Positions 32,801 to 42,179 of a stretch of DNA of 64,000 bases are shown here, in pieces; position 1 is the stretch's first letter; the number at the start of each line of letters is the position of its first letter. The stretch spans positions 1 through 64,000 of the forward strand of contig CAZYAB010000006.1 of the NCBI GenBank assembly GCA_964645705.1, read 5' to 3'. The position numbers were made by a program, and so were the translations under genes. A model generated the notes under the pieces. The model saw only the letters and a program-made list of their open reading frames with translations, was not told where the DNA came from and searched no databases. The stretch comes from CAXGTL01 sp964645705. GTDB lineage: Archaea > Nanobdellota > Nanobdellia > Woesearchaeales > CAXGTL01.

Positions 32801-35083
32801 ATGGTTGAAAATACTTCATTAAACCTAAAAGTAGCAGAAGCTGTTCAAGATGATGTAGATAAAGGTATTGTAAGAATTGATAATTCTTTTATGCAAAAGA
32901 TTGGTATAAGGTCAGGAGACATTGTTGAAATAAAAGGTAAAAGATTATCAGTTGGTATTGCTGATAGAGCTTATCCAGGAGACATAGGGCTTAAGATAAT
33001 TAGAATGGATGGAACACAACGTAGAAATGCAAAAGCTGGTATTGGCGAAATTGTGAATGTTAAAAAAGCCGACATAAAAGAAGCAAAAAAGGTTTCAATT
33101 GCACCTGCAAGAAAAGGTGTAACAATAAGAACATCATCAAACATATTTAAACAAGGTTTACTTGGAAGGGCTGTTGTAAAGGGTGATGTTGTTTCTTTAG
33201 GAGGAGCCAGAACAAGAAGAACAACTGTTTCTGGAAATCCGTTTTTTGATGATTTTTTTTCTGTTTTTGATGAAACATTTTCTGGTTTTGGTTTAGGCGG
33301 TTTAAAATTTGTTGTTGTGGATGTCAGTCCTAAAGGTGCTGTTGTTATCTCAGATTCAACAGAAGTTATTCTGAATGCTGAAGCTGTTGAAGTAAAAGAA
33401 GAAACAATACCAGACATTACTTATGAAGATATTGGCGGTTTGCATGAAGAGATTAAAAAGATTCGCGAGATGGTAGAACTTCCATTAAAACATCCCGAGA
33501 TATTTGAAACACTCGGAATAGAAGCTCCTAAAGGAGTATTGTTGCACGGACCTCCTGGTACTGGTAAAACTTTATTAGCTAAAGCAGTTGCAAATGAAAC
33601 TAATTCTCATTTTATTTTGATTAATGGTCCAGAGATAATGTCAAAATATTATGGTGCTAGTGAAGAAAACTTGCGTAAGAAGTTTGATGAAGCAGAAAAA
33701 AATGCACCTTCAATTATATTTATTGATGAAATAGATGCAATTGCTCCTAAAAGAGAAGAAGTTAAAGGAGAGGTTGAGCGTCGTGTTGTTGCACAGTTAT
33801 TGGCTAGTATGGATGGTTTGCAGTCTAGAGGCAAAGTGGTTGTTATAGCTGCAACTAATATTCCTAATATGTTAGATCCTGCTCTTCGTAGGCCAGGTAG
33901 ATTTGATAGAGAGATTTCAATTGGTGTTCCTGATACAGATGGCAGGTTAAATGTTTTAAAGATACATACAAGGAATATGCCTCTTGAGAAAGATGTTAAT
34001 CTTAAAAAATTAGCAGAAATCACGCATGGTTTTGTTGGAGCTGACTTAGCAGCATTAGCAAAAGAGTCTGCAATGGTTGTCTTAAGAAGGGTATTGCCAG
34101 AAATTAAATTAGATGATGGTGAAAGTATTCCTAAAAGAGTGTTAGAAAAATTAAGAATTCATATGACTGATTTTAGAGAAGCATTAAAAGTTGTCAGGCC
34201 TTCAGCTATGAGAGAAGTGCTTGTTGAAGTTCCTAATGTTAAGTGGGATGATATAGGTGGAATGGCTGATGTTAAACAAGAACTACAGGAAGCTGTTGAA
34301 TGGCCATTAAAACATCCTGATTCTTTTAAAAGGTTAGGAATTAGGCCTCCGAGAGGTATTTTGTTATATGGCGCGCCTGGTACTGGTAAAACTTTGTTAG
34401 CCAAAGCAGTTGCAAATGAAAGTAATGCTAATTTTATTTTAGTAAAAGGACCTTCATTGTTGAGTATGTGGGTTGGTGAATCTGAAAGAGGCGTGCGTAA
34501 GGTTTTTGAAAAAGCTAGGCAAGCATCACCTTGCATAATATTTTTTGATGAAATAGATGCATTAGCACCTAAAAGAGGAATTGGTGCTGATAGTAGAGTA
34601 AATGAAAGAGTTGTTAACCAAATCTTGACAGAGATGGATGGTTTACAAGATCTGAATGATGTAATAATAATTGGTGCTACTAATAGACCAGATATACTTG
34701 ATACTGCTTTACTACGTCCTGGACGTTTTGATAGGATTGTGTTGGCTGGTGTGCCTGATGATAAATCTAGATTAAAGATATTTGAGATTCATACAAAAGC
34801 AATGACATTATCAAAAGATGTTAAACTTGATAAACTTGTTAAAGAAACTAAGTATTACACAGGAGCTGACATTGAATCTATTTGTCGTGAAGCTGCAATA
34901 TTTGCTTTGCGTGAAGATATAAAAGCAAAAGAAGTTAAATTAAAACATTTTAATTCTGCAATTGATAAAGTTAGACCTTCTGCTTCAAAAGATATTGAAC
35001 AAGCTTACAAAGATCTAGAAAATTTCTTTAGAAGTTCAAAAGGTAAGCAAATGAAAGATGAAAGGCCAAGTTATATGGGTTGA
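32801..35083 (+). CDS. cdc48: CDC48/VCP-type AAA+ ATPase
   Basis: 760 residues. N-terminal substrate-binding double-psi barrel region (about 1-185), then two AAA modules: D1 Walker A GPPGTGKT and Walker B 'SIIFIDEIDAIAPKR'; D2 Walker A GAPGTGKT and Walker B 'CIIFFDEIDALAPKR', each with arginine fingers in 'RRPGRFDRE' or 'LRPGRFDRI'. It unfolds proteins, probably feeding the proteasome. It is followed by sua5 after 6 nt. An insertion with 'FFDDFFSVFDETFSGFGLGG' (about 148-167) in the N-terminal domain is unusual. Confidence 0.95.
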   Translation: MVENTSLNLKVAEAVQDDVDKGIVRIDNSFMQKIGIRSGDIVEIKGKRLSVGIADRAYPGDIGLKIIRMDGTQRRNAKAGIGEIVNVKKADIKEAKKVSIAPARKGVTIRTSSNIFKQGLLGRAVVKGDVVSLGGARTRRTTVSGNPFFDDFFSVFDETFSGFGLGGLKFVVVDVSPKGAVVISDSTEVILNAEAVEVKEETIPDITYEDIGGLHEEIKKIREMVELPLKHPEIFETLGIEAPKGVLLHGPPGTGKTLLAKAVANETNSHFILINGPEIMSKYYGASEENLRKKFDEAEKNAPSIIFIDEIDAIAPKREEVKGEVERRVVAQLLASMDGLQSRGKVVVIAATNIPNMLDPALRRPGRFDREISIGVPDTDGRLNVLKIHTRNMPLEKDVNLKKLAEITHGFVGADLAALAKESAMVVLRRVLPEIKLDDGESIPKRVLEKLRIHMTDFREALKVVRPSAMREVLVEVPNVKWDDIGGMADVKQELQEAVEWPLKHPDSFKRLGIRPPRGILLYGAPGTGKTLLAKAVANESNANFILVKGPSLLSMWVGESERGVRKVFEKARQASPCIIFFDEIDALAPKRGIGADSRVNERVVNQILTEMDGLQDLNDVIIIGATNRPDILDTALLRPGRFDRIVLAGVPDDKSRLKIFEIHTKAMTLSKDVKLDKLVKETKYYTGADIESICREAAIFALREDIKAKEVKLKHFNSAIDKVRPSASKDIEQAYKDLENFFRSSKGKQMKDERPSYMG

Positions 35084-35089
35084 GTTATT

Positions 35090-35665
35090 ATGAAAATCAT
35101 AAAAGCATCTGAGTTTGAAGATTACAAAGTAGGTGTTATTGGCAAGATTTTGGAGGGTGGTGTATTTGTTTATCCAACTGATACTATCTATGGAATTGGT
35201 TGTGATGCTACTAATTTTGATTCAGTTGCTCGACTTCGTTTGGTAAAGGGTTTGCCTGGTGAAAAACCAATGTCTGTGATTGCACCTAGCAAAGATTGGA
35301 TTGTCTCTAATTGTGTTGTTGATGAAAGGGTTAAGGAATGGTTAGAGAAATTACCAGGTGCTTATACATTGATACTTAAGTTGAAGAATAAAGATTGTGT
35401 TGCAAAGAATGTCGCATTTGGTACAGATTCTTTAGGTGTTCGTATACCTGATCATTATACTTCTCACCTAGCTACTGAGATTGGTAGACCAATAGTAACT
35501 ACAAGTGCTAATATTTTTGGTAAGTCTAATATGACTTGTTTAGATGATCTTGATGATTCTATTAAACAGAAAGTTGATTTTATAATTGATTCTGGTTTGG
35601 TTGAAGGTCATGCTTCTACATTAGTGTTTTTAAATGGAAAAGAAGTTGATGTTAAGGAAAGATAA
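35090..35665 (+). CDS. sua5: Threonylcarbamoyl-AMP synthase (Sua5/YrdC family)
   Basis: 191 residues, YrdC-domain only. 'VYPTDTIYGIGCDATNFDSV' and 'TTSANIFGKSNMTC' are the family motifs. It makes threonylcarbamoyl-AMP from Thr, bicarbonate and ATP, the first step of t6A37 in ANN-reading tRNAs. It lacks the C-terminal Sua5 domain, so it is a TsaC-like short form. It is 6 nt behind CDC48 and probably in its operon. Confidence 0.9.
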   Translation: MKIIKASEFEDYKVGVIGKILEGGVFVYPTDTIYGIGCDATNFDSVARLRLVKGLPGEKPMSVIAPSKDWIVSNCVVDERVKEWLEKLPGAYTLILKLKNKDCVAKNVAFGTDSLGVRIPDHYTSHLATEIGRPIVTTSANIFGKSNMTCLDDLDDSIKQKVDFIIDSGLVEGHASTLVFLNGKEVDVKER

Positions 35666-35719
35666 TCATCCACCTATTTATGATTAATTTTATATATTCA
35701 TACTTTATTCTATCATATT

Positions 35720-37006
35720 ATGACCTTCAACCCAGGTGATAAGATAGAAGTTATTACTAAAGACGAAGTAGTCAAAGGTATACTTCTACCAAGTTTTCAT
35801 GAAGGAATCATGTTTGTTAAACTAGATAATGGATATAATATTGGTATTGATAAACAACAAGTTGTTGAGGTTAAGAAGATTGGTGAAGGTGTTAAGCTGG
35901 ATGTGTTTCCTTCGGTGGAAGTAAAACATGATGAATCATTGCCAGATGTTTCTATTGTTGCAACTGGAGGTACTATTGCTTCTAGGCTTGATTATGAAAC
36001 AGGTGGTGTAAAATGGTTGATGGAGCCTGGTCAAATATTTTTCTTAGCACCAGAGATTTCTAAGATATGTAATGTTCGGAAAATAGAAAAGCCTTTTGCT
36101 ATTGCGTCTGAATCTATGAGTTTTTCTAAATGGGCAAGGATTGCTAATGAAGTTGCTAAGCTATTGAATGCTGGTGATAAAGGTGTGATTGTTACACATG
36201 GTACTGATACATTGCATTTTACAGGGGCTGCATTATCGTTTATGTTAAAGGGTTTGAAAAAACCTGTTGTACTTACTTATGCACAACGTTCTACTGATCG
36301 TGGAAGTACTGATACTGCTATGAACTTGATATGTTCAGCCCAGATTGCTGTTTCTGGTGTTGGTGGAGTGATGTTGGTTGGGCATGGAACAACTGATGAT
36401 GAATATTGTTTAGCAATTGGCGGAACAAAAGTAAGAAAAATGCACACTTCTAGAAGAGATACATTTAGACCAATTAATGATGTTGCTGTTGCTAAGGTGT
36501 TTAAAGATGGTAAGATTGAAATGATCAAAAAGAATCATGTTGCAAGGGATGATGATTGTAAAGTAGAAGTTAATGACAAATATGAAGACAAGATTGCTTT
36601 GGTTAAGTATGTGCCTGGAATGTCTGCTGATATAATTGATTCTCTTGTAGATAAAAAGATCAAAGGAATTGTTTTAGAAGTTACTGGCTTAGGTCATGTT
36701 GGTACTTCTGAAAGCGATAGAAACTGGATTCCATCTATCAAACGAGCTATTAAAGAAGGAGTTATAGTTTGTGCAGCTGCACAATGTTTATATGGAAGAT
36801 TAGATCCTTATGTTTATTCAAATGGCAGAGAATTATTACAAATGGGTGTTATATTTTTAAAAGACATGTTACCAGAGACTGCTTATGTTAAGCTTGGGTG
36901 TGTACTTGGTAACTTTAGCTCACCGAGAGATGTGAAGCGTGAGATGTTAACTAATTATGCAGGAGAATTTAATGATAGATTAGATGAAAGAATGTTTTTG
37001 AATTAG
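35720..37006 (+). CDS. gatD: Glu-tRNA(Gln) amidotransferase subunit D
   Basis: 428 residues. An N-terminal SH3-like domain (1-75), then the asparaginase-type domain: 'VSIVATGGTIASRLDYETGG' (catalytic Thr), 'VIVTHGTDTLHFTGAALSFM' (second Thr and Asp) and 'YAQRSTDRGSTDTAMNL'. GatD releases ammonia from Gln for GatE. A probable leaderless start lies close behind a TATA-like stretch. GatE is encoded 2.4 kb downstream in the same transcription direction, after four other genes. Confidence 0.93.
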   Translation: MTFNPGDKIEVITKDEVVKGILLPSFHEGIMFVKLDNGYNIGIDKQQVVEVKKIGEGVKLDVFPSVEVKHDESLPDVSIVATGGTIASRLDYETGGVKWLMEPGQIFFLAPEISKICNVRKIEKPFAIASESMSFSKWARIANEVAKLLNAGDKGVIVTHGTDTLHFTGAALSFMLKGLKKPVVLTYAQRSTDRGSTDTAMNLICSAQIAVSGVGGVMLVGHGTTDDEYCLAIGGTKVRKMHTSRRDTFRPINDVAVAKVFKDGKIEMIKKNHVARDDDCKVEVNDKYEDKIALVKYVPGMSADIIDSLVDKKIKGIVLEVTGLGHVGTSESDRNWIPSIKRAIKEGVIVCAAAQCLYGRLDPYVYSNGRELLQMGVIFLKDMLPETAYVKLGCVLGNFSSPRDVKREMLTNYAGEFNDRLDERMFLN

Positions 37007-37018
37007 GGGGAATACAAA

Positions 37019-37504
37019 ATGAAAATTGCTGTAATATCAGATTCACATGATAGAGAACAAAGATTAAAAGATTTAATTCAAAAATTAAATTCTAAAGGAA
37101 TTAAAGTTTTAATACATTGTGGTGATCTTTGTGCACCATTTATGATGAAAGCATTAGCAGAGTTTGAAGGAGATGCACATTGTGTTTTTGGAAATACTGA
37201 AGATAGACACACTTCAACTTTGTTAGCAATTAAAAGAAGTGTTAATTTGCATGGAGATCTAGGTGAATTAGAAATAGATGGGAAAAAGATTGCATTTATA
37301 CACAATGATAAGCTAGGTCGTTTGTTGGCAGAAGCTGGCAAGTATGATGCTGTTTTTCACGGACATAATCATAAATTTAATAGTGAAATGGTGAACAATA
37401 CTTTGTTAACTAATCCTGGTAATTTGGCTGGGTTTAAAGGCAATCCTACTTATGCGATTTATGATACTGAAACTAATAAAGTAGAAAAAATAGAGTTTAA
37501 ATGA
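37019..37504 (+). CDS. YfcE-type metallophosphoesterase
   Basis: 161 residues. Calcineurin-like motifs in order: 'ISDSHDRE', 'IHCGDLCAP', 'FGNTEDRH' and 'FHGHNHK', which supply the two-metal site ligands. This is the YfcE/MJ0936 subfamily of cytoplasmic phosphodiesterases. GGGGGAATACAAA precedes the ATG. Its stop overlaps the next gene by ATGA. Confidence 0.88.
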   Translation: MKIAVISDSHDREQRLKDLIQKLNSKGIKVLIHCGDLCAPFMMKALAEFEGDAHCVFGNTEDRHTSTLLAIKRSVNLHGDLGELEIDGKKIAFIHNDKLGRLLAEAGKYDAVFHGHNHKFNSEMVNNTLLTNPGNLAGFKGNPTYAIYDTETNKVEKIEFK

Positions 37505-38121
37505 TCTCAACAAAAGAAATGATCCGATTAGAGAACATCTCTGTTGAAAATAATGTTTCTAAATTAGAACTTATGGAGAATGCAGGCAAAGCTGTTGTTG
37601 ATGTTTTGCTTGATGATTCTGTTGGTTTATTTGGTGATAATGTTATTGGTAAATCTGTGTTAATATTTACTTATAATGGAAATAATTCTGGTGACGGGTT
37701 TGTTGTTGCAAGGTTATTGGCTGATAAATGTAAAATTACTGTTTTGTTTTTAGGTGACGAAGAAAAATTGGCTAATGAAGCTAAGACTAATTTTCTTAGA
37801 ATCAAGGAAAATAGCAAGTTGAGTATAATAAAACATATAAATGATCTAGAAAGTTCTTATGATTTTATTATAGATGCAATGCTTGGCACTGGTGCAAAAG
37901 GTAAATTGCGCGAACCTGTTAAGTCAGCTGTTATCAAGTTTAATGAACTCGGCGGAACAAAGATATGTTTGGATATTCCTACGGGAATGGATCCTGACAC
38001 AGGAGAAGTTGGCAATGTTTTTTGTTCAAGTGATTTAATAATAACATTTCATGATGCAAAAACCGGTTTAAAAGATTTTATGCATAAGGTTAAGATTGTT
38101 GATATTGGAATAAAAAGGTGA
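37501..38121 (+). CDS. nnrE: NAD(P)H-hydrate epimerase (NnrE domain)
   Basis: 206 residues. 'ENISVENNVSKLELMENAGK', 'FTYNGNNSGDGFVVARLLAD' and 'DAMLGTGAKGKLREP' with 'LDIPTGMDPDTGEV' are the YjeF_N (NnrE) motifs. It interconverts the R and S forms of hydrated NAD(P)H for repair. The NnrD dehydratase domain commonly fused in archaea is missing, so it is a stand-alone epimerase here. It is translationally coupled to the preceding phosphoesterase. Confidence 0.9.
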   Translation: MISTKEMIRLENISVENNVSKLELMENAGKAVVDVLLDDSVGLFGDNVIGKSVLIFTYNGNNSGDGFVVARLLADKCKITVLFLGDEEKLANEAKTNFLRIKENSKLSIIKHINDLESSYDFIIDAMLGTGAKGKLREPVKSAVIKFNELGGTKICLDIPTGMDPDTGEVGNVFCSSDLIITFHDAKTGLKDFMHKVKIVDIGIKR

Positions 38122-38126
38122 TAGAG

Positions 38127-38780
38127 ATGGAAGCAGAAGTTTATGAAACAGAATCTTATTTAATTATTAAAGAGCCAATTAATTCTATTGATTTTTATGG
38201 ACACCCTAAATTTAAAGGAATAAAAGGTATTGATATTTGTACAAGTGATGGAATAATAGATGTTGAAACAGATGCTCTGGATCATAAAGGAATACCTGTT
38301 GTAACAGGGCTTTTGTTAGAAGATGTACTTACACAGATAATCATGAAAAAATCTACTGATGATTATTGTTCTGTTATTGACCTTGCTGTTGCGCATGTTG
38401 ATTTATTGTTGTCTATAGAAACAGGAAATAATTATGCTTATTATTCACCTTTTGATAAAGGAAGATTGAATGAGTTATTAAAAAAGATTCCTCCGAATCA
38501 TTCATATTATGAATCTGCGCAATATCTTATGGAAAGTTTTAATATCATAGATTTAAGAGAATTAGTGCCTGGCAGACCATCAAAAAGAAGAGCAATGGAA
38601 CATTATAGGATTGATTTTCCAATTCCTTTTGATGATTCAAGAATATGTCCTGGCTTGTACTGGGATTGGGTTCACCATGGTAATATAAATTCTCGTAACC
38701 TGGACTGTTTGAGAAACAAAACCTGTGTCATTACTGAGAAAATGATTTTAGAAGCAGCAAAGCATGATGGTGGTTATTAA
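38127..38780 (+). CDS. DnaQ/YprB-like RNase H-fold protein (degenerate exonuclease?)
   Basis: 217 residues from ATG 38127 (AGGTG upstream). 'SDGIIDVETDALDHKGIPVV' matches the ExoI motif DxE of DnaQ-like nucleases; 'YAYYSPFDKGRLNELLKKIP' fits the ExoII region (N..FD); 'FNIIDLRELVPG' and 'LDCLRNKTCVITEKMI' fit the later YprB-type motifs, but the ExoIII Asp/His is not clear. So it is either a low-activity 3'-5' nuclease or a derived binding protein. It resembles the next gene product in layout. Both lie between nnrE and gatE. This is a by-eye fold assignment. Confidence 0.55.
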   Translation: MEAEVYETESYLIIKEPINSIDFYGHPKFKGIKGIDICTSDGIIDVETDALDHKGIPVVTGLLLEDVLTQIIMKKSTDDYCSVIDLAVAHVDLLLSIETGNNYAYYSPFDKGRLNELLKKIPPNHSYYESAQYLMESFNIIDLRELVPGRPSKRRAMEHYRIDFPIPFDDSRICPGLYWDWVHHGNINSRNLDCLRNKTCVITEKMILEAAKHDGGY

Positions 38781-38781
38781 A

Positions 38782-39441
38782 ATGGAAAAACCAGATTCAT
38801 GTCAATTATCAGATTTTGGTTGTTGGGTTCCTGCAAGAGGAACTTTGGTTAATTTATTGACAAATGCAGACATAGATAAAGTTGTTTACAAAGGTCAACT
38901 TAAAAAAAACTGTTTTAAAGGCAAAATCTCCATACCATTGCTAATAATTGCCGATAGAAATAATTGGGTTACTCAGTTTATAGATCCTTATGGTGTTAAT
39001 ATGAATAAAGTTGTTGAAGTTCTAAATAGTTATCAGCAACCTTTTTATGCTTTTTATGGTAATGCTTATAGGGAAGTTATTTATGCTGCTTCTGGCCAAG
39101 ATTTTGAATTTATTGATTTGAGATTATTGTGTTGTGAGCATATTCCAGGCATTAAAATTAGAAATATTGAACAGGTTCTTGATACTACAAGGCACACTGT
39201 AAGGAAATATTTGGGTTTGCCTGATTCAAGTACAGGGCATGTTAAGGGAATAACTGGTCCTGTTGCAATGGATATTTATAGAAAATTTATAAGAACAGAT
39301 GAATATTCTAAGAAAATTACATTTTTGAGAGATCTTGAGATCTTTCTAGGAAATGCAATCAAAGCAGATATTCATATTTTATCAGAACTTTTAAATAGAG
39401 GATGGCATACAATAAATTATGAACATGAAAGATCAACTTAA
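38782..39441 (+). CDS. YprB-like RNase H-fold protein, probable paralogue of the preceding gene
   Basis: About 219 residues from ATG 38782, just after the preceding stop; a start at 38764 would overlap it. The C-terminal half has the YprB-like sequence 'YAFYGNAYREVIYAASGQDF', 'EFIDLRLLCCEHIPGIKIRN', 'YLGLPD' and 'ITGPVAMDIYRKF'. The N-terminal half lacks the DxE of ExoI, so catalysis is doubtful. The pair (one with, one without the acidic motif) may form a complex. It overlaps gatE by 23 nt. Confidence 0.55.
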   Translation: MEKPDSCQLSDFGCWVPARGTLVNLLTNADIDKVVYKGQLKKNCFKGKISIPLLIIADRNNWVTQFIDPYGVNMNKVVEVLNSYQQPFYAFYGNAYREVIYAASGQDFEFIDLRLLCCEHIPGIKIRNIEQVLDTTRHTVRKYLGLPDSSTGHVKGITGPVAMDIYRKFIRTDEYSKKITFLRDLEIFLGNAIKADIHILSELLNRGWHTINYEHERST

Positions 39442-40852
39442 TTACAAACAACTTGGATTTAAGTCTGGCATGGAAATACATCAACAGCTTGATGGAAAGA
39501 AGTTATTCTGTAATTGTGATGCTGTTATAAGAGATGATAAACCTGATTATACTTTTAAAAGAGAATTAAGAGCAGTAGTTGGTGAAACAGGCAAAGTTGA
39601 TGATGCAGCTGCATATGAACAAAAAAGAAAAAAATATCATGTTTATGAAGCATATCATGATACTAATTGCTTGATTGAAATGGATGAAGAACCTCCAAAA
39701 CAGATTAATAAAGATTGTTTAGACACTGCCCTTAAAATTGCACTTTTGTTAAATGCAAAGATTGTTGATGAAGTGCAAGTGATGAGAAAAACAGTTATTG
39801 ATGGTTCTAATGTTTCTGGTTTTCAAAGGACTGCGCTGATTGCAACAAACGGCTACATAGATACTTCTAAAGGAAGAGTAACTATTCCTCTTGTTTTGCT
39901 TGAAGAAGAAGCTGCAAAAAGAATCAAAGATTTTGATGATTATACTTTGTGGAACATATCTAGGTTAGGAATTGGTCTAATAGAGATTGCAACTGATGCT
40001 TCTATAAAAGATAATATGCATGCACAAGAAGTTGCTGGAAAAATTGGAATGATATGTCGTTCTGTTGAAGGTGTTAGAAGAGGTCTTGGCACTATTAGAC
40101 AGGACTTGAATGTTTCAATAAAAGGACATCCTAGAGTTGAAGTAAAAGGTTTTCAAGACATAAGATCAATACAAAAAGCAATTGAAAATGAAGTTTTAAG
40201 ACAATTAGATGAAATAAAGTCTGGTAAAAACTTGCATGCGCATGTTCGGAATGTGAAGAAAGATGGTTCATCTGCTTACCTACGTCCAATGCCTGGTGGT
40301 GCTCGTATGTACCCTGAAACAGATTTGCCTACTTACAAATTAGATGTTTCTGGTTTAGAGCTTCCAGAATTAATAGATGATATTTCTGATAAATTAGAAA
40401 AAAAACATAAACTTGGTAAAGACTTAGCTAAAGCACTTACAAAAGCTAAGAAACACGCGCTTTTTGAAACATTAGCAGAAAAACATACAAACATAAAACC
40501 TAGTTTTATTGGTGAAGTTCTAATATCATTGCCAAAGATGTTGTCAAAGAAGTTTAATAAGGAGATTAAACCTACTAAATCTGATTTTAAGACATTATTT
40601 GCTGCTTTAAATGATGGTAAGATTAGTAAAGATTCTGTTGAAAAGATATTGGTTGATGGGGGAGTTGTTAAGGACATTATTAAGAATTATTATCTAATGT
40701 CTGATTCTGATCTTGAAGCAAAAGTTAAAGAGATTATTGATTCTAACAAAGGCTTGCCATTTAATGCTATGATTGGCAAAGTTATGTCTAAGCTAAAAGG
40801 CAAAGCTGATGGTAAAAAAATAGTTGATATTGTTAAGAAATTGTGTAATTAA
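39419..40852 (+). CDS. gatE: Glu-tRNA(Gln) amidotransferase subunit E, short form
   Basis: 477 residues. 'GFKSGMEIHQQLDGKKLFCN' and 'TALIATNGYIDT', 'RLGIGLIEIATDASI', 'LGTIRQDLNVSIKGHPRVEV' and 'RPMPGGARMYPETDLP' are GatB/GatE family motifs, the last typical of GatE. Archaeal GatE is usually about 620 residues because of an AspRS-like insertion; here that insertion is missing and the length is like bacterial GatB. With GatD upstream it should amidate Glu-tRNA(Gln). The tail (about 400-477) is the YqeY/GatB tRNA-binding domain. Confidence 0.9.
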   Translation: MNMKDQLNYKQLGFKSGMEIHQQLDGKKLFCNCDAVIRDDKPDYTFKRELRAVVGETGKVDDAAAYEQKRKKYHVYEAYHDTNCLIEMDEEPPKQINKDCLDTALKIALLLNAKIVDEVQVMRKTVIDGSNVSGFQRTALIATNGYIDTSKGRVTIPLVLLEEEAAKRIKDFDDYTLWNISRLGIGLIEIATDASIKDNMHAQEVAGKIGMICRSVEGVRRGLGTIRQDLNVSIKGHPRVEVKGFQDIRSIQKAIENEVLRQLDEIKSGKNLHAHVRNVKKDGSSAYLRPMPGGARMYPETDLPTYKLDVSGLELPELIDDISDKLEKKHKLGKDLAKALTKAKKHALFETLAEKHTNIKPSFIGEVLISLPKMLSKKFNKEIKPTKSDFKTLFAALNDGKISKDSVEKILVDGGVVKDIIKNYYLMSDSDLEAKVKEIIDSNKGLPFNAMIGKVMSKLKGKADGKKIVDIVKKLCN

Positions 40853-40854
40853 GC

Positions 40855-41019
40855 TTATTTAGGCAATAATATAGGAATTCCGTCTTTTATAGGGTATTTG
40901 AGCTTGCATTTCTTGCATTGAAGTGCTTTTTTGTTATTAATGTATTTTAGGTCTGATTTACACATAGGACAAGCTAAAATATTGAATAAGTCCTTAGGAA
41001 TTGGGTCTTTTGCTGCCAT
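40855..41019 (-). CDS. Trm112-like zinc ribbon protein
   Basis: 54 residues from ATG 41019: 'MAAKDPIPKDLFNILACPMC', then 'LQCKKCKLKYPIKDGIPILL'. Cys pairs CPMC and CKKC with the final 'YPIKDGIPILLP' are the Trm112 signature. Trm112 activates tRNA, rRNA and protein methyltransferases. The short length is normal for archaeal Trm112. It converges with gatE, 2 nt apart, and diverges from TFB. Confidence 0.88.
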   Translation of the reverse strand: MAAKDPIPKDLFNILACPMCKSDLKYINNKKALQCKKCKLKYPIKDGIPILLPK

Positions 41020-41094
41020 ATGATCAAGAGGTTTAATAACATGTATTTAAGTTTTTCTGTGTTATATTTTACTTTTTAAATTTTTCTAAAAAAC

Positions 41095-41110
41095 CGAAAG
41101 GTTTATAAAT
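41095..41110 (+). promoter_or_regulatory. BRE and TATA box of the TFB gene
   Basis: CGAAAG followed by GTTTATAAAT is a near-ideal archaeal BRE plus TATA box. It lies 106 nt before the TFB ATG, leaving a leader of about 80 nt with an AGGTGA site near its end. A long leader for a core transcription factor may mean control at the RNA level. Confidence 0.75.
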
Positions 41111-41215
41111 GAATGTGCCTTTACATATATAAAGTTATTGAAGTTATTAGGTAATCATAAAAACAAGGGGTTGAAAAGAGAATTATTTTTATTAAATAAT
41201 TATAGGTGAAAATAT

Positions 41216-42151
41216 ATGACATATTTTGTTAAAAAATGCCCTGAATGTGGCGGAATAAACCTTTTTCATAATAAAGAAAAAGGAGAAGTTATTTGTAAAG
41301 ACTGTGGTCTAGTTATCGAAGATAAGATGATAGATTTTGGTCAAGAATGGAGAGAGTTTGGTGAAAATGCTGGAGCAGATGCATCAAAAAGAAGAACAGG
41401 AGCACCAACAACTTATACTGAATATGATCAAGGTTTAGGAACAGAGATTGGTCAAAAATCTGATTTATTTAAATTAGGTGGAAAAGATAGAAATAAATTC
41501 TTTAGATTAAGAAAATGGCAATACAGAATTTCTACTGCAATCGAAAGAAATCTTAAACTAGCATTAGCTGAATTAAAAAGAGTTTCGTCTTACCTAAAAT
41601 TACCAAGAAGTGTTGAAGAAGAAGCAGCAAGAATATATACAATGGCTGTAAGACGTGGATTGGTAAGAGGAAGATCAATGGAATCTGTTGTTTCAGGTGC
41701 TTTGTATGCTGCTTGTAGAAGGCATGAAGTTCCTAGAACATTAGATGAATTGTCAGAAGCATCTGGTATTGAGAAAAAAGAAATTGGAAGAACTTATAGA
41801 TTTGTAACAAGAGAACTTGGAATTTCAATTTTACCAAGTAATCCTGCTGATTATATTGCTAGATTTGCAAGTGCATTAAAATTAAGCGCAGAATCACAGT
41901 CAAGAGCAATAGAAATTCTTGAAAAAGCACAAAAAGCAGAATTAACTTCTGGTAGAGGTCCAACAGGTATTGCAGCAGCTGCTTTATATGTTTCAGCTCT
42001 TATACACGGTGAAAAAAGAACACAAAGAGAAGTTGCAGATGTTGCTGGTGTTACAGAAGTTACAATCAGAAACAGATACAAAGAATTACTTGATAAACTT
42101 AAATTAGAAAAAGAAATCAAGAATACAAAGAAAAAGAAAAGAAGAAGGTAA
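41216..42151 (+). CDS. tfb: Transcription initiation factor IIB (TFB)
   Basis: 311 residues. N-terminal zinc ribbon 'CPECGG...CKDCGLV' (about 9-33), B-finger/linker with 'DFGQEWREFGE', then two cyclin folds (about 110-205 and 215-305), each with the expected helices; the second ends 'EVADVAGVTEVTIRNRYKEL', the BRE-reading HTH. It bridges TBP-DNA and RNA polymerase. The Lys/Arg tail (KKKKRRR) is extra. AGGTGAAAATAT precedes the ATG. Confidence 0.95.
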   Translation: MTYFVKKCPECGGINLFHNKEKGEVICKDCGLVIEDKMIDFGQEWREFGENAGADASKRRTGAPTTYTEYDQGLGTEIGQKSDLFKLGGKDRNKFFRLRKWQYRISTAIERNLKLALAELKRVSSYLKLPRSVEEEAARIYTMAVRRGLVRGRSMESVVSGALYAACRRHEVPRTLDELSEASGIEKKEIGRTYRFVTRELGISILPSNPADYIARFASALKLSAESQSRAIEILEKAQKAELTSGRGPTGIAAAALYVSALIHGEKRTQREVADVAGVTEVTIRNRYKELLDKLKLEKEIKNTKKKKRRR

Positions 42152-42179
42152 ATAAAACTTCTTTAAATTTTTAATTTTT

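Noticed and set aside
35665..35690. Eighth C-rich element copy near TCATCCACCTATTT
   Set aside because: Too short; lacks the CCACCC(G/A)CCC core and the hairpin.
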